A DNA stretch of 6,209 bases from Gammaproteobacteria bacterium (GCA_029880425.1 JAOUOK010000122.1:1-6209), one strand, 5' to 3'. Shown: positions 1-5,850, counted from the stretch's first letter. The notes: generated by a model from the sequence alone, not told the origin. A program made the numbers and translations.

Positions 1-23
1 TCGGCCATGTGCAAAAAACATGC

Positions 24-56
24 AAAAAAAAAGACCTAGCATCTCTGCTAAGTCTT
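24..56 (-). terminator. Rho-independent terminator of the tRNA-Lys gene
   Basis: Read on the minus strand, bases 56 to 46 (AAGACTTAGCA) pair with 41 to 31 (TGCTAGGTCTT) in an uninterrupted 11-bp stem with one G-U wobble and a four-base GAGA loop. A run of nine T follows (32 to 24, the first two shared with the stem). A second run of six T lies at 18 to 13. The stem begins 10 nt after the CCA end of the tRNA, as expected for a monocistronic tRNA transcript. No terminator is visible between the transporter gene and the tRNA, so this one may also end read-through from upstream. Confidence 0.93.
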
Positions 57-65
57 TGATTTGTA

Positions 66-141
66 TGGTGGGCCGTCCGCGACTCGAACGCGGGACCAAT
101 GGATTAAAAGTCCACTGCTCTACCAACTGAGCTAACGGCCC
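66..141 (-). tRNA. tRNA-Lys, anticodon UUU
   Basis: The 76-nt minus-strand sequence folds into a full cloverleaf. The 7-bp acceptor stem is GGGCCGT/ACGGCCC with discriminator A and an encoded CCA at 68 to 66. The D stem is GCTC/GAGC with an AGTTGGTAGA loop. The anticodon stem is GTGGA/TCCAT (one G-U) around the loop CTTTTAA, which places anticodon TTT at 108 to 106. The T stem is CCGCG/CGCGG with loop TTCGAGT. The UUU anticodon after U33 and before A37 identifies the lysine isoacceptor, whose U34 is normally thiolated and carries an aminomethyl-type side chain. A tRNA-Lys downstream of the tol-pal genes is conserved in Escherichia and Pseudomonas, and in Pseudomonas this tRNA also serves as an integration site for genomic islands. 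Confidence 0.97.
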
Positions 142-157
142 TTGTTTGGAGGCGGGA

Positions 158-185
158 ATTTTACCGAACTTACTGGGAATAACAA
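158..185 (-). promoter_or_regulatory. Sigma-70 promoter of tRNA-Lys
   Basis: On the minus strand TTGTTA (185 to 180, four of six matches to TTGACA) is followed after 16 nt by TAAAAT (163 to 158, five of six matches to TATAAT). A GC-rich stretch (CCCGCC) follows directly, the kind of discriminator seen at stable-RNA promoters under growth-rate and stringent control. Start of transcription would fall near 150, giving a 5' leader of about 9 nt before the tRNA at 141. The promoter lies entirely in the 77-nt gap between the transporter stop codon and the tRNA. Confidence 0.72.
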
Positions 186-218
186 GCCCAAAAAGCCGAT
201 AAATCCATTATTTTTTAC

Positions 219-1493
219 TTAAATTGCGTCCAATTTACGCATGCCCGCTGGAAGCAATTTCATATCAACCAGGGAGCTTAAGAGTGCATTTATAAAGGTT
301 GCTTCTTCTTCATAGACCATCTGGTAGTACTGGATTTTCATGGTTAAGGCGCTGCCAAAAACAATGCCAATGAAGACCAGGAAAGAGCCTAGAGCCAGAG
401 TTGAAACACCGGTTATTGCCTGACCAACTGTGCAACCCAGGCCGAGTACACCACCAAAGCCCATCAGAACAGCACCGATCATGTGCATATAGAAATCTTT
501 GAATGAATTGAACCATTCAATTCGGAAGCTGCGGGTCACTAAAGATAAAACGAAAGAACCTAAAATTACACCAATCACTGAAACCACGCCAAATGTCATA
601 AAGGCACTGGCAAATCCAGAACCGGCATAGCCAAACATCTGGCCAATCGGGCTGATAAAGGTAAATGACTGGGATTGTAAATTAGTCGAACCATTTTTTG
701 GTTTACCAGCTTCACTGTCCATCATCATATCCCACTCACCATAGAACTGGGTCATTCTGATGCTGCCATCATCTGTATTCACCATCACATTTGAAGTGAC
801 ATACCAGGCAAGCATAACAATAATACCAATCGCTACACCGGCTAAAACATTATCAGAGCTCTTACGGAAGTCAGCAGACTTAAAGACATAACGGAGGGCT
901 ATAGCCGCTACAACAACCCCCAGCACTATTCGCATGGTCATCGCTGATACGCCGAACCAGTTACCCACAATACTGCCTAAATCCTGCGGCGTATTGAGTG
1001 AAATAGCCGCCTGACCCAACCATGGTGCAAAATAAGACTGGTACCAGGTAGCGGGTAATTCTTTATACGGGTCAACCATGTAATAAGCGATCACGGAAAT
1101 AACGAGAAATACGAAAATAGATTTAATATTTCCGCCACCAATACGCAGTAAGGTTTTATTACCGCAACCACTGGCTAATGTCATACCAATACCAAAAAGA
1201 ATGCCGCCTAAAATATAACGTCCCCACTGGAACTCACTACCACGGTAAGGCGGTAATGTTGATGAGAGATCAACACGGCCAAGAGCTTCCAGTATAATCA
1301 CGCCAATCAAGGCAACCGTTGCTGCCAGTATCCATGCACGAAAACGACCGGTGTCGCCCATATTAACCATGTCGGATACTGCACCCATGGTACAAAAGTT
1401 TGTTTTATTGGCCACCACGCCGAGAACAAAGGCAAGGATAAATACCGACCACAATAAAAATGACTGCGCCGCTAAAAAGCTTTCGAATGACAT
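219..1493 (-). CDS. YeeE/YedE-family membrane transporter, probably thiosulfate/sulfur uptake
   Basis: This 424-residue polytopic inner-membrane protein has about nine or ten hydrophobic segments, including roughly 11-29, 52-70, 92-112, 124-142, 187-204, 216-234, 300-320 and 365-385. Three family motifs are visible: TNFCTMGA (Cys34), ASGCGNKTLLRIGGGN (Cys110) and GLGCTVGQAITGVSTLALGS (Cys354). In the thiosulfate transporter TsuA/YeeE, three conserved cysteines line the path and relay the substrate, so thiosulfate or a related sulfur compound is the best guess. The related selenium-linked YedE proteins are an alternative, but no selD or yedF gene is present. It belongs to the long form of the family, with a hydrophilic loop at about 235-278 and a soluble C-terminal tail after 385. 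No TusA-like gene is adjacent. The ATG is preceded by AGGGA (1507 to 1503) at 9 nt. The gene has its own promoter and probably is not part of the tol-que operon. Confidence 0.85.
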   Translation of the reverse strand: MSFESFLAAQSFLLWSVFILAFVLGVVANKTNFCTMGAVSDMVNMGDTGRFRAWILAATVALIGVIILEALGRVDLSSTLPPYRGSEFQWGRYILGGILFGIGMTLASGCGNKTLLRIGGGNIKSIFVFLVISVIAYYMVDPYKELPATWYQSYFAPWLGQAAISLNTPQDLGSIVGNWFGVSAMTMRIVLGVVVAAIALRYVFKSADFRKSSDNVLAGVAIGIIVMLAWYVTSNVMVNTDDGSIRMTQFYGEWDMMMDSEAGKPKNGSTNLQSQSFTFISPIGQMFGYAGSGFASAFMTFGVVSVIGVILGSFVLSLVTRSFRIEWFNSFKDFYMHMIGAVLMGFGGVLGLGCTVGQAITGVSTLALGSFLVFIGIVFGSALTMKIQYYQMVYEEEATFINALLSSLVDMKLLPAGMRKLDAI

Positions 1494-1529
1494 AATTAGA
1501 ATTCCCTGAAGTAACTGTTTGATTTTTAA

Positions 1530-1545
1530 GGCTATTTAAGTAGCC
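1530..1545 (-). other. Small hairpin in the 5' leader of the transporter gene
   Basis: GGCTA and TAGCC form a perfect 5-bp inverted repeat around a 6-nt loop. It lies between the predicted transcription start (near 1558) and the start codon at 1493. On the minus strand it is followed by TTAAAAATC, not a T tract, so it is a poor terminator. It could stabilise the leader or be incidental. Confidence 0.35.
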
Positions 1546-1564
1546 ATATAAAAGTTATCTGGGA

Positions 1565-1593
1565 ATTATAACGGAAGCCTCAACTGATGTAAC
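1565..1593 (-). promoter_or_regulatory. Sigma-70 promoter of the YeeE/YedE transporter gene
   Basis: On the minus strand a perfect TATAAT (1570 to 1565) lies 17 nt downstream of GTTACA (1593 to 1588, four of six matches to TTGACA). Transcription would start near 1558, leaving a leader of about 65 nt before the ATG at 1493. It is the best promoter match outside the tRNA gene and is placed in the only long gap after the que genes, suggesting separate expression of the transporter. Confidence 0.65.
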
Positions 1594-1600
1594 CCGTTAC
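1589..1600. repeat. 12-bp palindrome overlapping the -35 box of the transporter promoter
   Basis: GTAAC and GTTAC are perfect inverted arms around a 2-bp CC centre. One arm contains five bases of the -35 hexamer of the transporter promoter. A protein dimer bound here would block RNA polymerase, so it is a candidate operator. The regulator is unknown, no regulator gene is in the window, and short palindromes of this size can arise by chance. Confidence 0.35.
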
Positions 1601-1636
1601 TAAACGACTATAAAGCATGGAGTGCAATTTCCAATA

Positions 1637-2326
1637 CTAGGATTGCGAATAACAAGTTGGATCAGGAATATTCGCGTCCGCAAATCCCTGTTGGCGTATC
1701 CGGCATGAATCACATTTGCCACATGCCCTGCCCTCCTCATCTGGTGAATAGCATGACAAGGTCTGGCCATAATCCACCCCGAGGGCATTTCCCTTGTGAA
1801 TAATTTCAGCTTTTGTCAGGTGAATAAGCGGTGTTTTTATTTTAATTAGCTTACCCTCAACGCCTTTTTTCGTCGCAAGATTAGCCATGGTTTGAAAGGC
1901 TTCAATATACTCCGGACGGCAATCGGGGTAGCCCGAGTAATCAACCGCATTCACCCCAATGAAAATGGCCTCTGCGTCAAGCACCTCGGCCCAACCCAGG
2001 GCTAAAGACAAAAACACGGTATTGCGGGCAGGAACATAAGTCACAGGGATGCCTTCTTCAATTTCCGCAGATGAATTTTTAGGCACTGAAATCGAATCAT
2101 CAGTTAATGCAGAACCACCAATATCACCAAGACCAAGCTTCACTATCTTGTGTTCAACCACACCGATGGATTCTGAAATAGTTTTCGCACTTAGCAGCTC
2201 AACCTGGTGACACTGGCCATAGTTAAAACTCATTGCATAGCAGTCATAACCTGCCTCTTTAGCAATCGCGAGCGTGGTGGCAGAATCGAGTCCACCGGAA
2301 ACAAGAACAACGGCTTTTTTAGTCAT
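1637..2326 (-). CDS. queC: 7-cyano-7-deazaguanine (preQ0) synthase QueC
   Basis: QueC uses ATP and ammonia to convert 7-carboxy-7-deazaguanine, the product of QueE, to preQ0, the precursor of queuosine in tRNA. The 229-residue protein is of normal family length. It starts with the ATP-pyrophosphatase PP-loop VLVSGGLDS (SGGLDS at 10-15), then has [11 protein letters not shown] (33-43), [11 protein letters not shown] (97-107) and [14 protein letters not shown] (124-137). It ends with the zinc-binding cysteine cluster Cys192, Cys202, Cys205 and Cys208 (CGKCDSC). It lies 101 nt downstream of queE. No clear Shine-Dalgarno sequence precedes the ATG; the upstream bases are A/T-rich. No intrinsic terminator is seen after the TAG stop, so read-through into the transporter leader is possible. 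Confidence 0.97.
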   Translation of the reverse strand: MTKKAVVLVSGGLDSATTLAIAKEAGYDCYAMSFNYGQCHQVELLSAKTISESIGVVEHKIVKLGLGDIGGSALTDDSISVPKNSSAEIEEGIPVTYVPARNTVFLSLALGWAEVLDAEAIFIGVNAVDYSGYPDCRPEYIEAFQTMANLATKKGVEGKLIKIKTPLIHLTKAEIIHKGNALGVDYGQTLSCYSPDEEGRACGKCDSCRIRQQGFADANIPDPTCYSQS

Positions 2327-2347
2327 AATATAATTTTACAAAAGAAT

Positions 2348-2420
2348 AGCCACGAAGAACACCAGGAAAAAATAAAGATGAAAACCACTGGGAGTACAGG
2401 GATTTATGTCCTTTGTGGCT
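2348..2420. repeat. Intergenic repeat element with inverted ends, between queE and queC
   Basis: The 73-bp element begins with AGCCACGAAGAACA (2348-2361) and ends with TGTCCTTTGTGGCT (2407-2420). The reverse complement of the right end matches the left end at 12 of 14 positions. The interior has further variants of the same theme, such as CCACTGGGAGTACAGGG. I recognise the CCACGAAG...CTTTGTGGC style as a short repeat scattered between genes in many environmental proteobacteria. Its false plus-strand translation (HEEHQEKIK) is often annotated as a tiny protein. It starts 7 nt after the queE stop codon and ends 21 nt before the queC start. In RNA it could fold into an imperfect hairpin and reduce queC expression relative to queE. 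Confidence 0.6.
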
Positions 2421-2427
2421 CAACTTT

Positions 2428-3111
2428 TTAACGTCCGGGTTCGTCATCCCAGAGGTATTTATGAAGCTGCAGTTGAAAGCGCACCGCTAACTGATCTTCA
2501 ATTATCCACCCTGCCAGGGTTTGCGCCTTTAACTCCTGGTGACTGGTAGAAAAAAATACTTCACACTTTGATAAAAGATCGTATTCACTGATTTTTTGTA
2601 CTGCCCAGTCATAATCTTCACGGTTACAGATAACAAACTTAAGCTGATCGTGGGGAGTTAATAACGCGATATTTTCATAGCGGTTTTTATCAACTTCTTT
2701 GGATGCCGGTGTTTTTAAATCCATTACCCGGCTGACGCGTTGATCGACCAGCGAAATATCTAAGGCACCACTGGTTTCAAGGGAAACATCATAGCCTTCG
2801 TCACATAATAATTTTAGTAACCCGGGGCATTGTTTTTGCGCTAAAGGCTCACCACCGGTAACGGTCACATGTTTTGTTTTGTATTTCTTTACTTCAGAAA
2901 GGATTTCGTCAAAAGTAAACCACTCGCCACCTTTAAAGGCATAGCTAGTGTCACAGTATTCACAGCGTAAAGGACAGCCTGTCAGGCGAATAAATACCGT
3001 AGCATAGCCCGAGGTACGGGCTTCACCCTGTAACGAATAAAAAATTTCCGTAATACGTAAACGCGAAACAGGTGTTGCTTCACCTGTTTCGTTTAAAGTG
3101 TTTGCAGACAT
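2428..3111 (-). CDS. queE: 7-carboxy-7-deazaguanine synthase QueE (radical SAM)
   Basis: QueE is a radical S-adenosylmethionine enzyme that turns 6-carboxytetrahydropterin into 7-carboxy-7-deazaguanine, one step before QueC. The 227-residue protein shows the substrate-binding start EIFYSLQGEA (22-31), the 4Fe-4S cluster motif CPLRCEYC (Cys46, Cys50, Cys53), the SAM motif VTGGEP (84-89), ETSG (112-115), DLKTP (131-135) and the conserved end LQLHKYLW (214-221). The stretch between the cluster and VTGGEP is short, as in Pseudomonas QueE and unlike the E. coli enzyme. The N-terminus is about 14 residues longer than I recall for Pseudomonas QueE, and that extension encodes a strong hairpin. Only 4 nt separate it from the cpoB stop and there is no clear Shine-Dalgarno, so translation is probably coupled to cpoB. 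No better start codon lies before the conserved LRITEIF. Confidence 0.96.
   Translation of the reverse strand: MSANTLNETGEATPVSRLRITEIFYSLQGEARTSGYATVFIRLTGCPLRCEYCDTSYAFKGGEWFTFDEILSEVKKYKTKHVTVTGGEPLAQKQCPGLLKLLCDEGYDVSLETSGALDISLVDQRVSRVMDLKTPASKEVDKNRYENIALLTPHDQLKFVICNREDYDWAVQKISEYDLLSKCEVFFSTSHQELKAQTLAGWIIEDQLAVRFQLQLHKYLWDDEPGR
3064..3091 (-). other. Perfect 11-bp hairpin inside the 5' coding part of queE
   Basis: CGAAACAGGTG and CACCTGTTTCG are perfect inverted arms of 11 bp around a 6-nt loop. On the mRNA the hairpin begins 20 nt after the A of the queE start codon and encodes part of the non-conserved residues 7-16. No T tract follows, so it is not a standard terminator. It sits just downstream of a start codon that lacks a Shine-Dalgarno, a position where structure can hold back initiation or protect an mRNA end. 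Confidence 0.6.
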
Positions 3112-3115
3112 AAAA

Positions 3116-3928
3116 TTAACGGGCGTTTTGCATGCGAACTTTTTGCAGTAAATTTTCTGCCTGCCCTGCTTCCGTGGTACCGGGATAAGATTGAATTAAT
3201 TTTGTCAGTACTGATTCAGCTTTTGAAAATGACTTTAATTCAAACTGACTATAGCCAATTTTTAATAAGGCATCCGCACGCTTCGGGCTTTTGGGATAGT
3301 GGTCAATTAATTTCTGGTAATCTTTAACCGCCACATCATATTTTCTTGTGTGGTAACTTGTTTCTGCTAACCAGTATTGAGCAATATGTGCATAACGCCC
3401 ATCCGGGTAATCCGTTAAGAACTGGCGAAAAGCCTTAGTCGCCTTTTCATAGCGTAATGCCCGTAACAGGTCAAAAGCCTTCTGATAGGACTCTTGTTCA
3501 CCTTCTTTTGGCTTAGTTGCTTTTGCAACAGGTGCAGCAATCGTTGCTTTAGTGGATGGTGAAGCTGGCTTAGCCTCAGTAACAACCGCCGGACTTGCTG
3601 GCGTGACAGGAATAGCGCTTGTACCCGCTCCTGAGCGTCGCTCAATTTGTAACAAGCGACGATCAATATCAACATATAAATCACGCTGACGTTTTTTAAT
3701 TTCTTCAAGACTATGCTTTTGTAACTCGATTTCACCCAGCAGGCGCTGCAGCTCGCCCTGCATACTCTCTACCCGCACCATAATATCAACCAGACCTTTG
3801 CTGTTAACCATACGTTCAACGCGTTTCAGCCTGTCTTCAACAGTGGCCTCGTTATCAGCGGAGTATGCCATCGTACTTAACAGGCCAAGCATAAATCCTG
3901 TCAAAATTATCCATGTATTTTTTTTCAT
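3116..3928 (-). CDS. cpoB: Cell division coordinator CpoB (YbgF), Tol-Pal associated periplasmic TPR protein
   Basis: CpoB is a periplasmic protein that binds TolA and, in E. coli, links peptidoglycan synthesis by PBP1B/LpoB to Tol-driven outer-membrane constriction. This 270-residue copy has a signal peptide (MKKNTWIILTGFMLGLLSTMAYS, residues 1-23, likely cleaved before Ala24), a coiled-coil trimerisation region (about 28-97), a Pro/Ala/Thr-rich linker (about 101-145) and a C-terminal domain with about three TPR units (148-180, 184-216, 221-253). These carry the typical repeat ends FLTDYPDG, LIDHYPKS and LIQSYPGT. It starts 1 nt after the pal stop with no good Shine-Dalgarno, so its translation probably depends on ribosomes finishing pal. 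A run of eight A follows the start codon directly. Confidence 0.95.
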   Translation of the reverse strand: MKKNTWIILTGFMLGLLSTMAYSADNEATVEDRLKRVERMVNSKGLVDIMVRVESMQGELQRLLGEIELQKHSLEEIKKRQRDLYVDIDRRLLQIERRSGAGTSAIPVTPASPAVVTEAKPASPSTKATIAAPVAKATKPKEGEQESYQKAFDLLRALRYEKATKAFRQFLTDYPDGRYAHIAQYWLAETSYHTRKYDVAVKDYQKLIDHYPKSPKRADALLKIGYSQFELKSFSKAESVLTKLIQSYPGTTEAGQAENLLQKVRMQNAR

Positions 3929-3929
3929 A

Positions 3930-4469
3930 TTAATAACCAGTGTAAAGAATTTCCACGCGACGATTCAGGTTCCAGGCAGATTCATCATGACCTGATGCAA
4001 CCGGGCGTTCTTCACCAAAACTAATTACCTGGATTTGGTTATCGGTTACACCCTGTAACGTCATAATTTGTTTAACTGCCTTAGCACGCTTTTCACCTAA
4101 AGCAATATTATATTCTCTTGAGCCACGTTCATCAGCATGACCTTCAAGTACAATCGATATTTCAGGATGTGAAGCAAGAAACTCGGCATGAACCGTAATA
4201 ATATCCCTGTCTGCATCTTTGACCTGACTGCTATCAAGCTCAAAATATAAAACACGTTGTGATAACGGGCTATTGGGATCATTTAATGAGCTCACTTCTA
4301 ATTTGTCACCGGCAGGAAAGGTATCAGTAGAATCGCCTGACTTAGAATATTGGTTATCTTCTAGCTGGGTATCAGTTTTTTGGCCACGTTTTTTAAGCGG
4401 TCCTAAATTACAACCCGCTAATGTCACAATGACAGTCAAAACAACAAAATAGCGCATTAATTTAATCAC
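3930..4469 (-). CDS. pal: Peptidoglycan-associated outer-membrane lipoprotein Pal
   Basis: Pal anchors the outer membrane to peptidoglycan and is moved to the division site by TolB and TolA. The 179-residue product has a lipoprotein signal with lipobox LAGC (17-20). Cys20 would be lipidated, and Asn21 at position +2 is compatible with outer-membrane sorting. A flexible linker (21-70) precedes the OmpA-like peptidoglycan-binding domain (about 72-179), with YFELDSSQV (75-83), LEGHADERGSREYNIALGEKR (108-128) and the final NLNRRVEILY (167-176). The start is GTG at 4469-4467, chosen because AAGGAG lies 6 nt upstream. The in-frame ATG four codons later would be too far from it. The stop is 1 nt before cpoB. 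Confidence 0.97.
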   Translation of the reverse strand: MIKLMRYFVVLTVIVTLAGCNLGPLKKRGQKTDTQLEDNQYSKSGDSTDTFPAGDKLEVSSLNDPNSPLSQRVLYFELDSSQVKDADRDIITVHAEFLASHPEISIVLEGHADERGSREYNIALGEKRAKAVKQIMTLQGVTDNQIQVISFGEERPVASGHDESAWNLNRRVEILYTGY

Positions 4470-4481
4470 ATTATGCTCCTT
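4466..4481 (-). promoter_or_regulatory. Ribosome binding site of pal with overlapping AUG-UGA start-stop
   Basis: AAGGAG (4481 to 4476) is the strongest Shine-Dalgarno match in the window and selects the GTG start of pal at 4469 (6-nt spacing). An out-of-frame ATG begins 2 nt before the GTG and is followed at once by TGA (4471 to 4466), so the mRNA reads AUGUGA across the start. Ribosomes choosing the AUG would stop after one codon. Confidence 0.7.
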
Positions 4482-4488
4482 GGTTTCC

Positions 4489-4519
4489 TTTAATTCGGAT
4501 TAGAGGAATTAAACCTCTA
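4489..4519 (-). repeat. Two overlapping, mutually exclusive hairpins in the tolB-pal gap
   Basis: Hairpin A pairs 4501-4506 (TAGAGG) with 4514-4519 (CCTCTA), a perfect 6-bp stem with a 7-nt loop. On the mRNA it begins with the tolB TAG stop codon. Hairpin B pairs 4489-4496 (TTTAATTC) with 4506-4513 (GAATTAAA), a perfect 8-bp stem with a 9-nt loop. One arm of B is the loop of A plus one stem base, so they cannot form together. Neither is followed by a T tract. They lie just upstream of the pal ribosome binding site. Confidence 0.5.
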
Positions 4520-5830
4520 CTTATTTACCTTGTATGGTGACCATACCGGTTCCCGTACATCACCTTTTTTTAAACTCAATCGTTGCCGTGCCCGGCCATC
4601 GACTGAAACAGCCGATAAGACACCACGGAATCTTTCTTCAGTTGCATATATGATCATACGCCCATTTGGTGCAAAACTTGGGGATTCATCCAGATGCCCT
4701 TTCGTTAAAATACTAAAATGACCTGACTCCCTTTCCAGTACTGCAATTCTAAACTTTCCCTGAGAACGATGCACCATTGCAATATAACGACCATCCACTG
4801 AAACTGCGGGACGTGCATTATAATTACCTTCGAAGGTTAATCGTTTTGCCCGGCCAGCAGCCTGGTAACGATTTAACCTGATTTCATATAATTGCGGTGA
4901 ACCACCACGATCAGAGGTAAAAATTAAACCGTTACTACCTGGCAACCATTCCGGCTCGGTATCAATTGCATAGCTCCGGGTAATACGGGTCAGCTTACGC
5001 GAATTAACATTCATGATATAAATTTCAGGGTTACCATCTTTCGACAAGGTCAACGCCAGGTATTTTCCATCCGGTGACCAGCGTGGCGCATTATTTAACC
5101 CCTTGAATGAAACCAGTTTCTCTTTTTTAGATGAAAAAATATTTTGTACAAATATTTCCGGGCGGCCATTAATAAAAGAAACATAAGCGAGGCGCGTTCC
5201 ATCGGGCGACCAGCTTGGTGACATCAGGGGTTTTGGTGAACTATATATAATTTTCTCGTTATAACCATCCGCGTCAGCAATGGCTAACTGGTATCTTTTC
5301 GTATTTTTCTCACCACGTGTAACCGTTATATAAGAAATGTGCGTATTAAACGCACCCTCTTCACCGGTTATGGTTTTATAAATGATGTCACTGATATGAT
5401 GCGCGGTACGACGTAGCCCACTGTTTAAACTGCGAATACTGTATCCTGCTAACTGGCGTCCTTTAAACACATCCAGTAACTGAAACTGAACCTGAAAACT
5501 GCCATCGTCTAAACCATGAATTTTCCCAACCACAAGATAACCAACGTTTAATGCACGCCAGGTTTTATATTTAACCTCTGAGCCCTGCGATGGTTTTGAA
5601 ATCAAATCTTTCTCAGCTAACGGCGCAAACTGGCCACTGCGTTGCAGATCAGCCGCAACAATATCTTTTAAGCTTACAGGGGGTGTCCCATTACCGACCC
5701 ATTGAAAAGGAACAATTGCGATCGGCTGCGCCCCTTCTGAACCCTGGGTAATTTCAATCGTTAATACTGCATGTGCGACTGAAGTCAGGCTTAACCATAA
5801 AAAAATAAATAAACTGCTAACTCGAACCAT
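4517..5830 (-). CDS. tolB: Tol-Pal system translocation protein TolB
   Basis: TolB is the periplasmic beta-propeller protein that binds Pal and is controlled by TolA. It releases Pal from, or returns it to, peptidoglycan during outer-membrane constriction. The 437-residue protein is of normal length. A signal peptide (residues 1-21, ending VAHA) is followed by a mature N-terminus VLTIEITQG, the strand that exchanges between Pal and TolA binding. The N-terminal domain spans about 22-160. The propeller follows with repeated blade motifs SPSWSPDGTRLAYVS (204-218), APRWSPDGKYLALT (248-261), EPEWLPGSNGLIFTSD (292-307), RPAVSVDGRYIAMV (340-353) and SPSFAPNGRMIIYATE (383-398). It starts 20 nt after the tolA stop. 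The Shine-Dalgarno is modest: AAGGA at 13 nt, or GAG at 8 nt. The stop is TAG, inside a hairpin. Confidence 0.97.
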   Translation of the reverse strand: MVRVSSLFIFLWLSLTSVAHAVLTIEITQGSEGAQPIAIVPFQWVGNGTPPVSLKDIVAADLQRSGQFAPLAEKDLISKPSQGSEVKYKTWRALNVGYLVVGKIHGLDDGSFQVQFQLLDVFKGRQLAGYSIRSLNSGLRRTAHHISDIIYKTITGEEGAFNTHISYITVTRGEKNTKRYQLAIADADGYNEKIIYSSPKPLMSPSWSPDGTRLAYVSFINGRPEIFVQNIFSSKKEKLVSFKGLNNAPRWSPDGKYLALTLSKDGNPEIYIMNVNSRKLTRITRSYAIDTEPEWLPGSNGLIFTSDRGGSPQLYEIRLNRYQAAGRAKRLTFEGNYNARPAVSVDGRYIAMVHRSQGKFRIAVLERESGHFSILTKGHLDESPSFAPNGRMIIYATEERFRGVLSAVSVDGRARQRLSLKKGDVREPVWSPYKVNK

Positions 5831-5850
5831 TTTTTTATCTCATTCCTTAT

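Noticed and set aside
10..29. Direct repeat TGCAAAAAA twice downstream of the tRNA
   Set aside because: It is low-complexity sequence in the terminator tail; too short and A-rich to be meaningful.
186..218. Possible terminator between the transporter and the tRNA
   Set aside because: There are A/T-rich runs and GGGC/GGC stretches, but no stem with complementary arms followed by a T tract.
310..516. Minus-strand open frame of 68 codons within the transporter gene
   Set aside because: It is an alternative frame inside a well-supported membrane protein gene, with no family features.
1600..1788. Minus-strand open frame of 62 codons across the queC 3' end
   Set aside because: It overlaps the conserved zinc-cysteine region of queC in another frame and has no recognisable product.
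2327..2427. PreQ1 riboswitch upstream of queC or queE
   Set aside because: The queE gap is 4 nt, and the queC gap is filled by the repeat; no pseudoknot-like aptamer with the expected A-rich tail was seen.
2207..2431. Plus-strand open frame of 74 codons with HEEHQEKIK
   Set aside because: It is antisense to the start of queC and runs through the intergenic repeat; its recognisable peptide is the known false translation of this kind of repeat, not a gene.
3415..3735. Minus-strand open frame of 106 codons within cpoB
   Set aside because: It is a shadow frame of cpoB, rich in Leu/Gln/Arg from frame-shifted Ala/Pro/Lys codons.
3918..3925. Run of eight A after the cpoB start codon as a slippage site
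   Set aside because: Lys-rich signal peptide starts commonly give such runs, and the frame is intact, so there is no evidence of programmed slippage.
3798..3995. Plus-strand open frame across the cpoB-pal junction
   Set aside because: It is antisense to two firmly identified genes, without a ribosome binding site or recognisable motifs.
4097..4282. Minus-strand shadow frame in pal, and a plus-strand frame at 4530-4721 in tolB
   Set aside because: Both lie within conserved domains of real genes and have no features of their own.
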